Part shown: positions 1 to 8,947 of the stretch, piece by piece
How positions within the stretch are numbered: position 1 is the stretch's first letter
How the letters are laid out: every line of letters starts with the position of its first letter
DNA from: Armatimonadota bacterium
GTDB lineage: Bacteria; Armatimonadota; Chthonomonadetes; Chthonomonadales; CAJBBX01
DNA: 64,000 bases
Assembly (NCBI GenBank): GCA_026392115.1
Contig: JAPLCQ010000032.1
Location: 1 to 64,000, forward strand
Direction of reading: 5' to 3'
Program-made: the position numbers and the translations under genes
The notes under the pieces: model-generated
Told to the model about the DNA's origin: nothing
The model's database searches: none
The model's input: the letters and a program-made list of their open reading frames with translations, nothing else

Positions 1-1
1 C

Positions 2-172
2 ACCTACATGCTCACCTACCCCGGCCCCGCCGAGCGTGCCGCCGCGTGGGGCAAGTTCATCGCCGATCCGGAGTGGAAGACGCTGAGCAAAACGCCGGGC
101 CTCACGGACCCCGAGGTGGTCTCGAGGATCACCAGCGTCACGCTGCTGCCGGCCGCCTGCTCACAGATCTGA
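2..172 (+). CDS. NIPSNAP-family protein, C-terminal end only
   Basis: The frame is open from the left edge and ends in TGA at 170-172, leaving about 56 residues. The readable tail (TYMLTYPGPAERAAAWGKF, then DPEWK and a closing LLPAACSQI) has the usual C-terminal pattern of NIPSNAP proteins: a Trp-rich helix followed by WxxFxxDPEWK and a final beta strand. These are small ferredoxin-like-fold proteins of unclear enzymatic role. In GC-rich polysaccharide degraders they often lie beside sulfatases and ThuA-like genes, as here. The 5' part lies outside the window, so domain number and start cannot be judged. Confidence 0.6.
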   Translation, partial: TYMLTYPGPAERAAAWGKFIADPEWKTLSKTPGLTDPEVVSRITSVTLLPAACSQI

Positions 173-396
173 CGGCCGGCTTGAGCCACGCAATGGCGCC
201 GGTGGCGCGCCTATCGCCGTTCGTACGGCTGCCGCACCACTTTCCCGCCGGTCCCGACCGGCGCAAGCAGCCGCGCGTCATCTTCGACCACCTGCTCCTC
301 TACACGCGCGACGACGTGGTCGCCTGATGCAAAGCCGCATGGCGCTGGCATCGCCAGAATAGGGGCGCGTGGACCACCCCGCCGTCAGGAGAGATC

Positions 397-1044
397 ATGA
401 CCATCGCCACCGACCGTGCGCCGCTCCAAGTTGCCGTGGTGACCGGTAGCCATCCGTTCGACGCACCCAACTTCCAGCGCCTCTTCCGGGGCATGACCGG
501 CATCGAAGCCGTCGTGCAGGACTTCGAGAACTGGGTGCATGACTGGGGCCGGGTGCGCCGCCGCACCGACGCCGTCGTCTTCTACCACTTCCACCAGGCG
601 ACGCCGGAGGGAGCCTTCGCCGAGGCCGTCGAGGAGCTCGGCGCGACCGGCCAGGGCGTCGTCGTGCTGCATCACGCCGTGCTGGCATGGCCGCATTGGT
701 CCGAGTGGTCGGCCGTCTGCGGTATCGAGGACCGGTCTTTCGGCTACCACGTCGGTCAGCGGGTCCGCGTCGAGGTCGCCGATCCCGGCCATGCCATCAC
801 GCAGGGCCTGACGGACTGGAAGATGGTCGACGAGACCTACACCATGGCCGGCCCCGGGCCGGACAGTGCGGTGCTGCTCACCATCGACCATCCGCTCAGC
901 ATGCGCCCGGTGGCCTGGAGCCGGATGCACAGGGAGGCGCGCGTCTTCTGCCTCCAGTGCGGGCATGACCAGGCTGCCTGGGCCGTGCCGGGCGTCAAGA
1001 CGGTGCTGCAACGCGGCATCCTCTGGGCGGCCGGACAGATTTGA
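397..1044 (+). CDS. ThuA-like domain protein
   Basis: 215 residues with a good Shine-Dalgarno (AGGAGA, 4 bases before ATG). The protein starts with a flavodoxin/GATase-like strand (VAVVTGSHPFD), continues through DAVVFYHF and GVVVLHHAVLAW, and has the late HPLSMRPVAWSR and RVFCLQCGHD segments seen in ThuA (trehalose-utilisation-like, PF06283) proteins. The family has a class I glutamine-amidotransferase-like fold but usually no catalytic Cys nucleophile, and none is obvious here. The biochemical role is unknown; it is commonly linked with sugar oxidoreductases. No signal peptide, so cytosolic. It sits 30 bases before an MDR dehydrogenase and probably shares its transcript. Confidence 0.75.
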   Translation: MTIATDRAPLQVAVVTGSHPFDAPNFQRLFRGMTGIEAVVQDFENWVHDWGRVRRRTDAVVFYHFHQATPEGAFAEAVEELGATGQGVVVLHHAVLAWPHWSEWSAVCGIEDRSFGYHVGQRVRVEVADPGHAITQGLTDWKMVDETYTMAGPGPDSAVLLTIDHPLSMRPVAWSRMHREARVFCLQCGHDQAAWAVPGVKTVLQRGILWAAGQI

Positions 1045-1074
1045 CAACATAGAACCACTGATCGGAGAAAGACC

Positions 1075-2021
1075 ATGCGGGCACTCGTAACGCGACTCCT
1101 GCCGGACGGGCGCAGGGAGAAGCTCCTCGTGACCGACTGGCCGGACCCTCCGGCGCCTGTGGCGAACCAGGTGCGGACCCGCACGCTCACCAGCGGCATC
1201 ACCAACGGCACCGAGCGCAACGACCTGATCGGCGGGAACTACGCCACGCCCGACGACCGGTTGCCGGCTGGCTGGGGATACCAGAACGTCGGCGAGGTCG
1301 TGGAGTGCGGCCCGGAGTGCAGGCTCCTCGCGGTCGGGGATGTGATCTACTCCAGCGCCGGGCACGACGAGTTCACCACGGTGGCCGAGGACTGGCTGCT
1401 GGTGAAGCTGCCGCCCGAGATCGACCGCCGGGAGGCCGCGCTCTTCGGCATGGCAAGCGTGGCCATGCGCACCTGCCGCAACGCCGACCTGCGCATGGGC
1501 GAGCGGGCGCTCGTGGTCGGCGCCGGGTTCATCGGTCAAATGGCGGCGCAGATCGCCGCCGCCATGGGCGCTCGCGTCAGCCTCTGCGACGTCGACGAGC
1601 ATCGGCTGGAACAGGCTCGCGAGATCGGCGCCGCCGAGTGCGCCTTCAACAGCGGCGGCGAGGGCTGGGCCGCCAACGTGCCGCCGGCATCCTTCGACGC
1701 GGTGATCGACCTCGCCGGCGTGCCCGGCATGGAGGACCGGCTCATCGAGGCGGTACTATGCGCGGCCGGGTGCTTCTCATCGCCGGCCGCCGCAAGGTCG
1801 AGTACACCTTCAACACGGGCCAGGGTCGCGAGATCGTCATCAAGCAGAACAGCCACTTCGACAGCAGCGACCTGGCCATGCTCTGCGGGCTCGTGGCCAA
1901 GGGAGCGGTGCAGATCAAGCCGCTGCTGCGGCGCGTGGCGCCCGTGGCCGAGGCCGCCCGCGTCTACGACACGCTGCGCGACGCCCCGAACCAGCTCGGC
2001 GGCACCGTGTTCGAGTGGTAG
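1075..2021 (+). pseudogene. Medium-chain (zinc-type) dehydrogenase, frameshifted
   Basis: The first frame (from ATG 1075) encodes a GroES-like half and a Rossmann half with VVGAGFIGQMAAQIAAAMGA, typical of MDR sugar/alcohol dehydrogenases. After about 1755 that frame becomes low-complexity Arg/Ser/Ala. The expected C-terminus (RGRVLLIAGRRKVEYTF, then QIKPLLRRVAPVAEAARVYD and GTVFEW) continues in another frame ending at 2021. A single-base indel near 1750-1762 explains this. It could be a true mutation or a consensus error. Joined, the product would be about 315 residues, normal for the family. The classical catalytic-zinc Cys/His set is not clear. Neighbours (ThuA, sulfatase) suggest sugar oxidation. 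Confidence 0.75.
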
Positions 2022-2045
2022 TCTGACGGCTGAGGGGGAGAAGCC

Positions 2046-3407
2046 ATGAACCGTCGAGACTTGCTGCTGGGAGCCGCCGCCACTGCCGCCGGGCTGGGTG
2101 CGCGCACGCCGCCGCGCCTCCCCAACGTCCTCTGGTTGGTGGCCGAGGACATGGGGCCCACATGCTTGGGATGCTATGGCCAGTCTGCGGCGCAGACGCC
2201 CAACATCGACCGCCTGGCTGGGCAGGGCCTGCGCTACGACCGGTTCTACACCACGGCGCCGGTCTGCTCGCCATCGCGCTCGGCGTTCATGACGGGCATG
2301 TACCAGACATCCATCGGCGTCCATCACCACCGTTCGCACCGGGACAAGCCCTTTCCCCTGCCCGACGGCGTGCGGCTGCTTACGGGCTGGCTACGCGATG
2401 CGGGTTACTCGTGTGGCAACCTCGTGGAGCTGCCCGACGCCTGCGGTTTCCGAGGCACGGGCAAAACCGACTGGAACTTTGCACCCGCCGACAAGCCCTT
2501 CGACTTCAGCGGCTGGTCCGGTATGCGCGGCGCGCGGCCCTTCTTCGCGCAACTCAACTTCTGGGAGACGCACCGCAAGTTCGCCGCGCCGAAGCGCATC
2601 GACCGGGCAGCCTTCGCCCTGCCTCCCATCTACCCCGAGCACCCGGTCGTGCGGGAGGACTATGCCCAGTACCTCGACTCCGCCGCGGAACTGGACCGCA
2701 AGGTCGGCCTCGTCCTGGCGCAGCTTGAGGCGGACGGCCTGGCCGACAGCACGGTCGTCCTCTTCATGGGCGACAACGGCGAGGCGCACATCCGCGGAAA
2801 GCAGTTCTGCTACGAGGAGGGGCTCCGCGTCCCCTTCATCGTCCGGTGGCCGAAGGGCCTGCCCGCGCCCAGGGGATACCGCCCCGGCGCCGTCGCGCGC
2901 CGGTTGACCGAGGCCATCGACGTGGCTCCCACGCTCATCAGCCTATCGGGCGCGCCCGTCCCGGTGAAGATGCAGGGCCGCGCGTTCCTCGGGCCCAAGG
3001 CCGCGCTGCCGCGGCGGTACGCGTTCGGCGCCCGCGACCGATGCGACGAGACCGCCATGCGGATCAGGGCCGTGCGCGACGACCGGTACCGCTACATCCG
3101 CAACTTCACGCCCGAGACGCCCTTCCTCTCGCCCAACGCCTACAAGGCCGCCGAGTACCCGCTCTGGACGCTCCTGCCCAAGCTCAATGCACAAGGGATG
3201 CTGACGCCCGCTCAAGCGGCCCTCTGCGCCACCGCCATGCCGCCGGAGGAGTTGTACGACATGCGGGCGGACCCCCACGAGATCCGCAACCTGGCCGCCG
3301 ATCCCCGGCATAGGGCGACCATGGCCCGCCTCCGCGCGGCGCTGGAGGAGTGGGTACGCACAACCGATGACCAGGGCAGGTTCCCGGAGGAGGCGGGGGC
3401 GGGATAG
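2046..3407 (+). CDS. Sulfatase (type I, formylglycine-dependent), exported
   Basis: 453 residues. The N-terminus MNRRDLLLGAAATAAGLGA is a Tat-like signal with an RRD motif. PNVLWLVAEDMG supplies a metal-binding Asp. CSPSR at residues 74-78 is the C-x-P-x-R signature in which Cys is converted to formylglycine by a separate activating enzyme. A further metal site, FMGDNGE, comes in the middle, and the C-terminal ELYDMRADPHEIRNLA is typical of family S1 sulfatases. It hydrolyses sulfate esters, probably on a sulfated polysaccharide, in the periplasm or outside the cell. It starts 24 bases after the dehydrogenase remnant and likely belongs to the same operon. Confidence 0.92.
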   Translation: MNRRDLLLGAAATAAGLGARTPPRLPNVLWLVAEDMGPTCLGCYGQSAAQTPNIDRLAGQGLRYDRFYTTAPVCSPSRSAFMTGMYQTSIGVHHHRSHRDKPFPLPDGVRLLTGWLRDAGYSCGNLVELPDACGFRGTGKTDWNFAPADKPFDFSGWSGMRGARPFFAQLNFWETHRKFAAPKRIDRAAFALPPIYPEHPVVREDYAQYLDSAAELDRKVGLVLAQLEADGLADSTVVLFMGDNGEAHIRGKQFCYEEGLRVPFIVRWPKGLPAPRGYRPGAVARRLTEAIDVAPTLISLSGAPVPVKMQGRAFLGPKAALPRRYAFGARDRCDETAMRIRAVRDDRYRYIRNFTPETPFLSPNAYKAAEYPLWTLLPKLNAQGMLTPAQAALCATAMPPEELYDMRADPHEIRNLAADPRHRATMARLRAALEEWVRTTDDQGRFPEEAGAG

Positions 3408-3430
3408 GCGCGAACCTTGCCGTCGCCTGC

Positions 3431-3907
3431 CTACGCGTTCATTTGCCATATCCGGAAGTTCAGCGCCGCCGCGAAGGTGACCCATGCCACGTAGGGAACC
3501 AGGAGCGCGCCCGCCAGGGGCCGGACGCTCCAGAACGCGATCGTGGTGGGGATCAGCACCAGCCACAGCGCCGTAATGTCCGCGAACGCCAGTCCCGGCC
3601 TGTGCGCTCCGAAGAACAGCGGGGTCCAGAGCGCGTTCAGGAGCAGCTGGCATCCAAACAGCCCGAGCGCAACCCGGTGGGCCGCGAAGCCGCCCTCGCG
3701 CCACACGAGCCACGCAGCGACGCCCATAGAAGCGTAGAGCACGGTCCAAACCGGCGCGAACACCCAGCCCGGCGGGTTCCATGGCGGCTTCCGCAGTCCC
3801 TGGAACCAGGCATCCGGCATGAACCGCGCGCCCAGTGCTGCCGCGGCAAACGGCACGACGAGCCAGAACGCCAGACCCGCTACCGTGACCGCCGCTGATC
3901 TGCCCAT
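3431..3907 (-). CDS. tspO: TspO/MBR family membrane protein
   Basis: 158 residues, almost entirely hydrophobic and consistent with the five helices of the family. Hallmarks are PPWNPPGWVFAPVWTVLY after helix 1, the central NALWTPLFFG, and a late PYVAWVTFAAALNFRIWQ. TspO proteins bind porphyrins and sterol-like ligands in the membrane and are linked to tetrapyrrole handling and oxidative stress. The start has a strong AGGAGGT six bases upstream. It lies downstream of vapBC on the same strand, separated by 86 bases; it converges with the sulfatase gene across 23 bases. Confidence 0.93.
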   Translation of the reverse strand: MGRSAAVTVAGLAFWLVVPFAAAALGARFMPDAWFQGLRKPPWNPPGWVFAPVWTVLYASMGVAAWLVWREGGFAAHRVALGLFGCQLLLNALWTPLFFGAHRPGLAFADITALWLVLIPTTIAFWSVRPLAGALLVPYVAWVTFAAALNFRIWQMNA

Positions 3908-3993
3908 TGCGGACCTCCTGAGCGCGACGCCGCGGGTGCTGCGGCCGTCTGGTAGTCGCTATGTGGACTGGGCGCCGACACTCGCGCCGTTGC

Positions 3994-4371
3994 TTACCGC
4001 AGCACCTCTACGGTGATGCCGATGTCCAGTTGGGCCCAGACGCGGTCGGCCGTTACCGCAGGCAGGCCGCGCGACTGGGCCAGCGCCAGACAGGCCCGGT
4101 CCTGGATGCCAAGCCCATGCGAGCGCACTGCACGCGTCAGTGTTGCCGCCGCCCTGGCTGCCGCCTCATCGAACGGAACGATCTGTACTCCCGTTCGCCG
4201 AATCTGCTCAGCCGCGGCGGCGACATCATGCCCATCGCGGGCCAGCCGAGAGAGTACCTCCGACAGGTTCACGCAGGACATAACCGCCTCGGGCAGGCGC
4301 GGCCCGACACTCGAGCAGCCCGGTTCGCCAAACATGAACCCCAGCAGGGCAGATGCATCGATCACGATCAC
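3994..4371 (-). CDS. vapC: VapC-family PIN-domain ribonuclease toxin
   Basis: 125 residues starting with GTG that overlaps the antitoxin stop as GTGA, so translation is coupled. The PIN-domain acidic residues are visible: Asp5 (VIDASALL), Glu38 (NLSEVLSRL), Asp91 (GIQDRACLALA) and Asp109 (TADRVW). Family members are Mg-dependent endoribonucleases, often cutting tRNA or rRNA, and are held inactive by the partner VapB. The length is normal and all key residues are present, so the toxin should be active. The GTG start rather than ATG fits low, antitoxin-led expression. Confidence 0.93.
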   Translation of the reverse strand: MIVIDASALLGFMFGEPGCSSVGPRLPEAVMSCVNLSEVLSRLARDGHDVAAAAEQIRRTGVQIVPFDEAAARAAATLTRAVRSHGLGIQDRACLALAQSRGLPAVTADRVWAQLDIGITVEVLR

Positions 4372-4619
4372 TCCCGCGCCGCCTCGCGTCGCCGTTCAGC
4401 GATCAGGTCATCGACTGCGCCGGCTGGAGGATGGCCGCCATAGAGCGATCGACACCATGCCTGAAGCTCGGCGCCGGTGATGGGTGCGTCGATCTGAGTG
4501 CAAGCCTCAGCGAGAATCGCCCTTGCCTCCGCTTCCATGCTGCGGTGCGCCTTTGCCGCGCGTACCCGCAACCCGCGATGGACGTCGTCGGGAATGTTGC
4601 GTACCGTAAGCACCGACAT
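4368..4619 (-). CDS. vapB: VapB/FitA-like antitoxin
   Basis: 83 residues from ATG at 4619, chosen because AAGGAGGT lies seven bases upstream; a longer in-frame extension is possible but has no ribosome site. The N-terminus SVLTVRNIPDDVHRGLRVRA is a ribbon-helix-helix DNA-binding segment of the FitA/VapB type, followed by HRSMEAEARAIL. The C-terminal half, with its Trp, is the toxin-binding tail. The last four bases overlap the toxin start. A 15-base palindrome covers the putative -35 region upstream (4661-4675), as expected for autorepression by the VapBC complex. Confidence 0.9.
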   Translation of the reverse strand: MSVLTVRNIPDDVHRGLRVRAAKAHRSMEAEARAILAEACTQIDAPITGAELQAWCRSLYGGHPPAGAVDDLIAERRREAARE

Positions 4620-4648
4620 GGGTTCCACCTCCTTGCGGCGAGCGCGAT

Positions 4649-4677
4649 ATTGTGGTGCATGACAGCATTGCTGTCTA
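4649..4677 (-). promoter_or_regulatory. vapBC promoter with overlapping palindromic operator
   Basis: Read on the minus strand there is TAGACA (4672-4677), a 17-base spacer and CACAAT (4649-4654), placing the transcript start about 20 bases before vapB. The palindrome GACAGCATTGCTGTC (4661-4675; 7-base arms, one central base) covers part of the -35 box and the spacer. RHH antitoxins normally bind such sites to repress their own operon. Promoter and operator are predicted from sequence only. Confidence 0.6.
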
Positions 4678-4752
4678 CCGCAGCAGGCGTTGGCGGGACT
4701 ACCTTGCCGGAGCCGCGAGCCCGGCAGGTTGGGCAATGAGCGCCGCTCTCGG

Positions 4753-6132
4753 TCACCTGCCTGAGCGCTTGCCTGCACGCGCCTTGCCCGCTGCCGCCGG
4801 CTTCGGCGTGGCGGGGAGCGTCTCGATCAGGTTGTCGGACACGACCTTGCGGCACTTGGGGCCAGCGTTGTCGCGGATCGGCGGCGCGCCGGAGAGCGTG
4901 TTCGACGTGACGAGGTACGACTCGACGCCGGGGTCCACGAGTATGGCCGGCCGCCCTTCGGCGCCGCGAAGCAGGCACCCGCGGATGTTGGCCCGCGTGG
5001 CGCCGGCCAGCAGGCGGATGGCCGGCGCGCCGCCCACCACGTGGCAGTCCGAGATCGTCAGGTTGTTGCGCAGGTCGGGTTGCCAGATATCGTGCTTGAT
5101 GCCGTACTCGATGCCGCGGAAGGGCTCGCCGAACCCGCGCACCGTGATGCCGCTGATGTACGCATTGTAGCCCAGGCAGTCGGCCGCCACGCCCACGCCG
5201 ATGCCGCCCTTGGTGACCAGGATGTTCGTGGACGAGAGCGCGATGCTGCAGTGCCCCTCGAACACGAAGCCCTCCTGCACGGCCTCGACCCAGCAGTTGC
5301 TGATGTGGTAGCCCAGCGAGATGGTCCACTTCTTCTGGCCGTCGGCGCGGTCCTCGAACGGAAGCTGCCGCAGGAAGGTCTGGCCGCCGATCATGAAGCA
5401 GTTGGTCATGATCACGCCGTCCTGACGGCCGAACTCGAACCCCACGCGGTTGGCGTTGAAGTACTCCGGCTCCGTGCCCGGCGTGGCCACGCGCGAGACG
5501 AACCAGTGGATATCCTCGAACCGGCTGACATCCATTCCGCCCGACAGGTGGAAGCCCATGTGGTGTACGAAGCCCGTGATGTCGCAGAACAGGCTCTGGC
5601 CCGTGTTCGAGCCGCCCGGCGCGCTGGAGATGCCAATCCACGCGCCGTCGAAAACGATGCTCTCGATGCCCACGTTGCTCCCGAGTAGCTCGATTGCCGC
5701 CGGATAGCGCTCGGGCTTCCGCGTGTTCAGGTTGTCCGGGTAGAGGATGGCCAGCCCCTTCAGGCCGCAGTAGCTGCGGAGCCGGAACGCCGGCCCGGAC
5801 TTGTGGCGGACCAGCACCTTGGTGACGCTGCCCTCCCAGGCCGCCCCTTCGCCCTGGATGCGCACGAAGTTCGGCGCCTCAATGGTGCCGGTCAGCACGT
5901 AGCTCCCCGCAGGCACGGTCACGAGGCCGCCGGCCGCGGGCAACGCCGCCACAGCCGCCCGGAAGGCCGCGGTGTCGTCTCGCGAACCGTCGCCCGAGGC
6001 GCCGAAGGCGGTCACCGACACGCTCCGCGCCGGTTCCAGCAGCTGTGCGGCGCCCCGGCGGCATGGCGCGGCTGACAGGGCCGCGACCACGGCCGACGCG
6101 GTCATCCAGGACATAGAGCGAGTGCGGCGCAT
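4753..6132 (-). CDS. Secreted right-handed beta-helix protein (pectate-lyase-3 fold)
   Basis: 459 residues, start supported by GGAGG upstream. A basic N-terminus plus the hydrophobic stretch SWMTASAVVAALSAAP looks like a signal peptide. The mature start (VSVTAFGASGDGSRDDTAAF) is the usual opening of pectate-lyase-3/polygalacturonase-like proteins (VxDFGAxGDGxTDDTxAF). It is followed by GGLVTVPAGSYVLTG and many short beta-helix rungs such as GIESIVFDGAWIGISS and NNLTISDCHVVGG. These proteins bind or cleave acidic polysaccharides; the catalytic residues are not identifiable by eye, so lyase versus hydrolase is open. The tail is rich in Lys, Ala and Arg. It is transcribed divergently from the next hydrolase gene. 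Confidence 0.78.
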   Translation of the reverse strand: MRRTRSMSWMTASAVVAALSAAPCRRGAAQLLEPARSVSVTAFGASGDGSRDDTAAFRAAVAALPAAGGLVTVPAGSYVLTGTIEAPNFVRIQGEGAAWEGSVTKVLVRHKSGPAFRLRSYCGLKGLAILYPDNLNTRKPERYPAAIELLGSNVGIESIVFDGAWIGISSAPGGSNTGQSLFCDITGFVHHMGFHLSGGMDVSRFEDIHWFVSRVATPGTEPEYFNANRVGFEFGRQDGVIMTNCFMIGGQTFLRQLPFEDRADGQKKWTISLGYHISNCWVEAVQEGFVFEGHCSIALSSTNILVTKGGIGVGVAADCLGYNAYISGITVRGFGEPFRGIEYGIKHDIWQPDLRNNLTISDCHVVGGAPAIRLLAGATRANIRGCLLRGAEGRPAILVDPGVESYLVTSNTLSGAPPIRDNAGPKCRKVVSDNLIETLPATPKPAAAGKARAGKRSGR

Positions 6133-6272
6133 GGCTGGGCCTCCTCCGGTCGCCGGGTCCGAGACACCAGCGCCACATGAACCATAGCATAAGCTGCGGT
6201 GCGGCGCCCCGCATCGGCCGCCAGGCCTGACCCCACGGAGGAACCGGGCGCTCCGGCGGGGAACAAGCGCCT

Positions 6273-8930
6273 ATGAACACTTGCATCCTCGCGGCGTTCG
6301 CCGCATGCCCGATCTGCCTGCCGGCACTGGCCCAGCAGGCGGTGGCGCCCTCGCCGGCCGCCATCCGCACCTACCCGATCCACGCCGACGGCGGGCTGGT
6401 CTACACCCCGCTTTCTGACGAGGCGGCCAGGACCGGGCAACTAACCCGCTACGACCGTGCGCCCCGACGCACGGTGAGCGTGAGGCTGGGCGGATGCACG
6501 CTCACGGCCTCCGTGCCTGCCGCGGCCCGGGCGTACGACGTGGTGCCCATCCCATACACGCTGAGCTGGCAGGGCGCGCCCGCCTTCCCGCTGGCCGCCG
6601 AGGCCGTGGCCTTCGAGGACGAGGGCCGCCGCAAGGGGCGCGACCTCTTCGACCTGGCCCTGCCGGGCCGGCTGGACCTGAGAGTGGAGTACCTGGGTTC
6701 GATCACCGCCCATATGAAGCCCGGCGGCCGCCACAACCTGAAGCCGGACAACAGCGACAAGCCCGCCGTCTACCCGCCCTTCACGCGCAACCCCATGGTC
6801 CGCTCCGGAGTGGTCGAGGCGGGCGATATCCTCTGGTTCCGCTTCCGGGTGACGAACACCGGTGACACCATCCTCGATCCCGAGGGCTTCGGCGGCTGGG
6901 GCCTCTACCCGGAGTTGCAGCGCCGCAAGGGCGGCAAGTACGAGGTCTACAGCCACCACTACAACCTGTACATCCGCGACAAGCAGGCCCTCTACCCCGG
7001 CGAGACGCGCGACTTCTGGGTGAACTTCACCTCGGACCGCAGCACGGACTCCTACCGGATCGAACCCGGCGACTACCGCATCGACTTCCGCTCATACTTC
7101 CGCTACTACCGCGACTGGAACGACTGGGTGAACAGCTGGGAGGGCGCCTGGATGACCATCGCCCAGATGCCCGTGACCCTGGCCGCCAGGCCGCGCCAGG
7201 CGCCGGTGGAGCCGCTGAAGGTGACGATGACCGACGCCGCCGTGCCGGACAAACTGACCCGCTATATCCATACCTTCCAGGAGTTCATGACCACCTTCGA
7301 CGCCTGGCAGAAGCCGCCTGCGGATGGGGCGAGCTCGGTCTGCGGCACGCTCTACCTCCAGGTCGCTCCATGGACCCGCCACGTGGTGCTGAAGCTTGTG
7401 GCGGTCGGGCCCGTGCGCTGCAAGACGCTGTCCGTGCCGATCCGCCTCGAGGGCGGCCTTCCGGCGCTCAAGCCCAACCTCAACGCCGCCAACTGCATGG
7501 TGCAGGAGCGGCGCCGGGTGCCGGTGGTCTACTCGCAACTGATGTCCGACATGCGCGCCAACATCCAGACGAGCCCCACGCCGGAGACGCAGATCATCGC
7601 CGACATCCGGCGCATGAAGGAGTGCGGCATCAACGTCTGCGCCACGACTGCCATGCCCTGGCTCTACGCCGACGCCGCCACCCCGCGCGAGAACCACCCC
7701 GGCGACGCCATGAAGTACTCGCTGGATGTGGCCCGGCGCGAAGGGATGAAGCTGGAGGCCTGGGGCAGTTATCCCTACGACCGCAGCACCGTGGCCGACA
7801 TCTACAACTGGGTCACGGGCTCGTCGTTGCAGATGAACACCTACATGACGGACGGCTACCCCGCCGTCAGCCATGCCGAACCGGCCATCGCCCGCGCCAA
7901 CGCGGCCATCTGGCTCTACCAGTTCCGGCGGTGGGGCGACGGCTACGCCCAGTTCGAGAACGGAGCCATACCATTCGGCACCGAGGACACGCGGGGCTGG
8001 ATGCGGCAGGACGTACATATCCGCTTCCCGGTCGGCGACCTGACCAAGGGCGCCTTCCGCGCATGGCTACGGGAGCGGTTCACGACCGTGGAGCGCATGA
8101 ACGCCGCCTGGGGCTGGCGCTTCGAGAGCTTCGACAGCGTAGACCCCGAGGCCGGCGCGGCCGTGAACGTGTTCGGCCACCGGTTTGAGTACCTGAACGC
8201 GGCCAATGTGTTCCACGACTGGAGCCCGGCCATGGCCGACTACGACGCATTCCGGACCTGGATGCGCTGCAAGAACTACGCCGAGTCGCGGGAGATCATA
8301 CGCCGGGAGGTGCCGCAGGCAGCCATGTTCCTCCGTACCGAAGGCGCCAACGCCATCGTGGAGGGGTTGAGCCCCGCCGATCCCAACCCGCACTTCCGCC
8401 ACGCCTACTTCAGCCAGCGGCGAGTGGGCGCCGAGGCGGAGATGATCCGCAAGTCCGGCGCCTTCGCCTACCACTCCGACTACACCACGCTCCCCTACAC
8501 GCCCAGCGAACTCCGCAAGCTCACCGGCATGGGCGTGAAGCAGGGCATCGTGCCGGCCTGGCTGCCGCAGTTCGACAACATGCGGGACATCGCCGTCAAC
8601 GGGAAGTACGGCACCGACTACACGGTGAACTTCAACACGGACCGCCCAGTGAAGGGCGCCATGATGCACGTGCTGACGGCTGTCTATCCCTGGTTTCAGG
8701 CGGTCTCCGAGGCGGGCGGCATCCCCGGCATCCTCTGGGACGACCTGCAGTGCGACGGCTTCGCCACCGAGACCCAGCAACGCGAGTTGCTGCTCTACAA
8801 GCAGGCCATGGGCCGCTACCTGGCCACCCCGGCGGGCCGCAAGGCGGCGACCAGGGGCGTCCGGACGCCCGACCGATCATGGCTGAAGAAGGTGACGCCC
8901 AGGCGGTGCTACGTGCTGCCCAACGGCTGA
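6273..8930 (+). CDS. Secreted glycoside-hydrolase-like protein with GH42-type barrel features
   Basis: 885 residues. MNTCILAAFAACPICLPALAQ is a signal peptide. Residues about 30-330 are beta-rich (immunoglobulin/CBM-like). The rest looks like a TIM barrel: MKECGINVCATTAMPWLYAD, then a LWAWGS-type strand (KLEAWGSYPYD), then FRAWLRERFTTVERMNAAWGW. That last segment closely resembles the GH42 beta-galactosidase FxxWLxxRYxTxxxLNxAWG motif. Near the C-terminus, GIPGILWDDLQCDGF is a plausible end of the barrel. The family call is uncertain because GH42 members are usually about 650-700 residues and the acid/base and nucleophile Glu were not pinned down. It is divergent from the beta-helix gene, sharing a 140-base upstream region. 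Confidence 0.65.
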   Translation: MNTCILAAFAACPICLPALAQQAVAPSPAAIRTYPIHADGGLVYTPLSDEAARTGQLTRYDRAPRRTVSVRLGGCTLTASVPAAARAYDVVPIPYTLSWQGAPAFPLAAEAVAFEDEGRRKGRDLFDLALPGRLDLRVEYLGSITAHMKPGGRHNLKPDNSDKPAVYPPFTRNPMVRSGVVEAGDILWFRFRVTNTGDTILDPEGFGGWGLYPELQRRKGGKYEVYSHHYNLYIRDKQALYPGETRDFWVNFTSDRSTDSYRIEPGDYRIDFRSYFRYYRDWNDWVNSWEGAWMTIAQMPVTLAARPRQAPVEPLKVTMTDAAVPDKLTRYIHTFQEFMTTFDAWQKPPADGASSVCGTLYLQVAPWTRHVVLKLVAVGPVRCKTLSVPIRLEGGLPALKPNLNAANCMVQERRRVPVVYSQLMSDMRANIQTSPTPETQIIADIRRMKECGINVCATTAMPWLYADAATPRENHPGDAMKYSLDVARREGMKLEAWGSYPYDRSTVADIYNWVTGSSLQMNTYMTDGYPAVSHAEPAIARANAAIWLYQFRRWGDGYAQFENGAIPFGTEDTRGWMRQDVHIRFPVGDLTKGAFRAWLRERFTTVERMNAAWGWRFESFDSVDPEAGAAVNVFGHRFEYLNAANVFHDWSPAMADYDAFRTWMRCKNYAESREIIRREVPQAAMFLRTEGANAIVEGLSPADPNPHFRHAYFSQRRVGAEAEMIRKSGAFAYHSDYTTLPYTPSELRKLTGMGVKQGIVPAWLPQFDNMRDIAVNGKYGTDYTVNFNTDRPVKGAMMHVLTAVYPWFQAVSEAGGIPGILWDDLQCDGFATETQQRELLLYKQAMGRYLATPAGRKAATRGVRTPDRSWLKKVTPRRCYVLPNG

Positions 8931-8947
8931 GTGGAGGGCGGAAGCCG

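Noticed and set aside
193-327. A 44-codon frame (MAPVARLSPFVRLPHHFP...) between the NIPSNAP and ThuA genes
   Set aside because: No ribosome site, no recognised family and no sign of selection; it may be decayed DNA. The 224-base gap otherwise shows nothing.
385-1602. A 405-residue minus-strand frame over the ThuA and dehydrogenase genes
   Set aside because: It covers two genes with recognisable families and itself reads as His/Arg/Gly-rich antisense.
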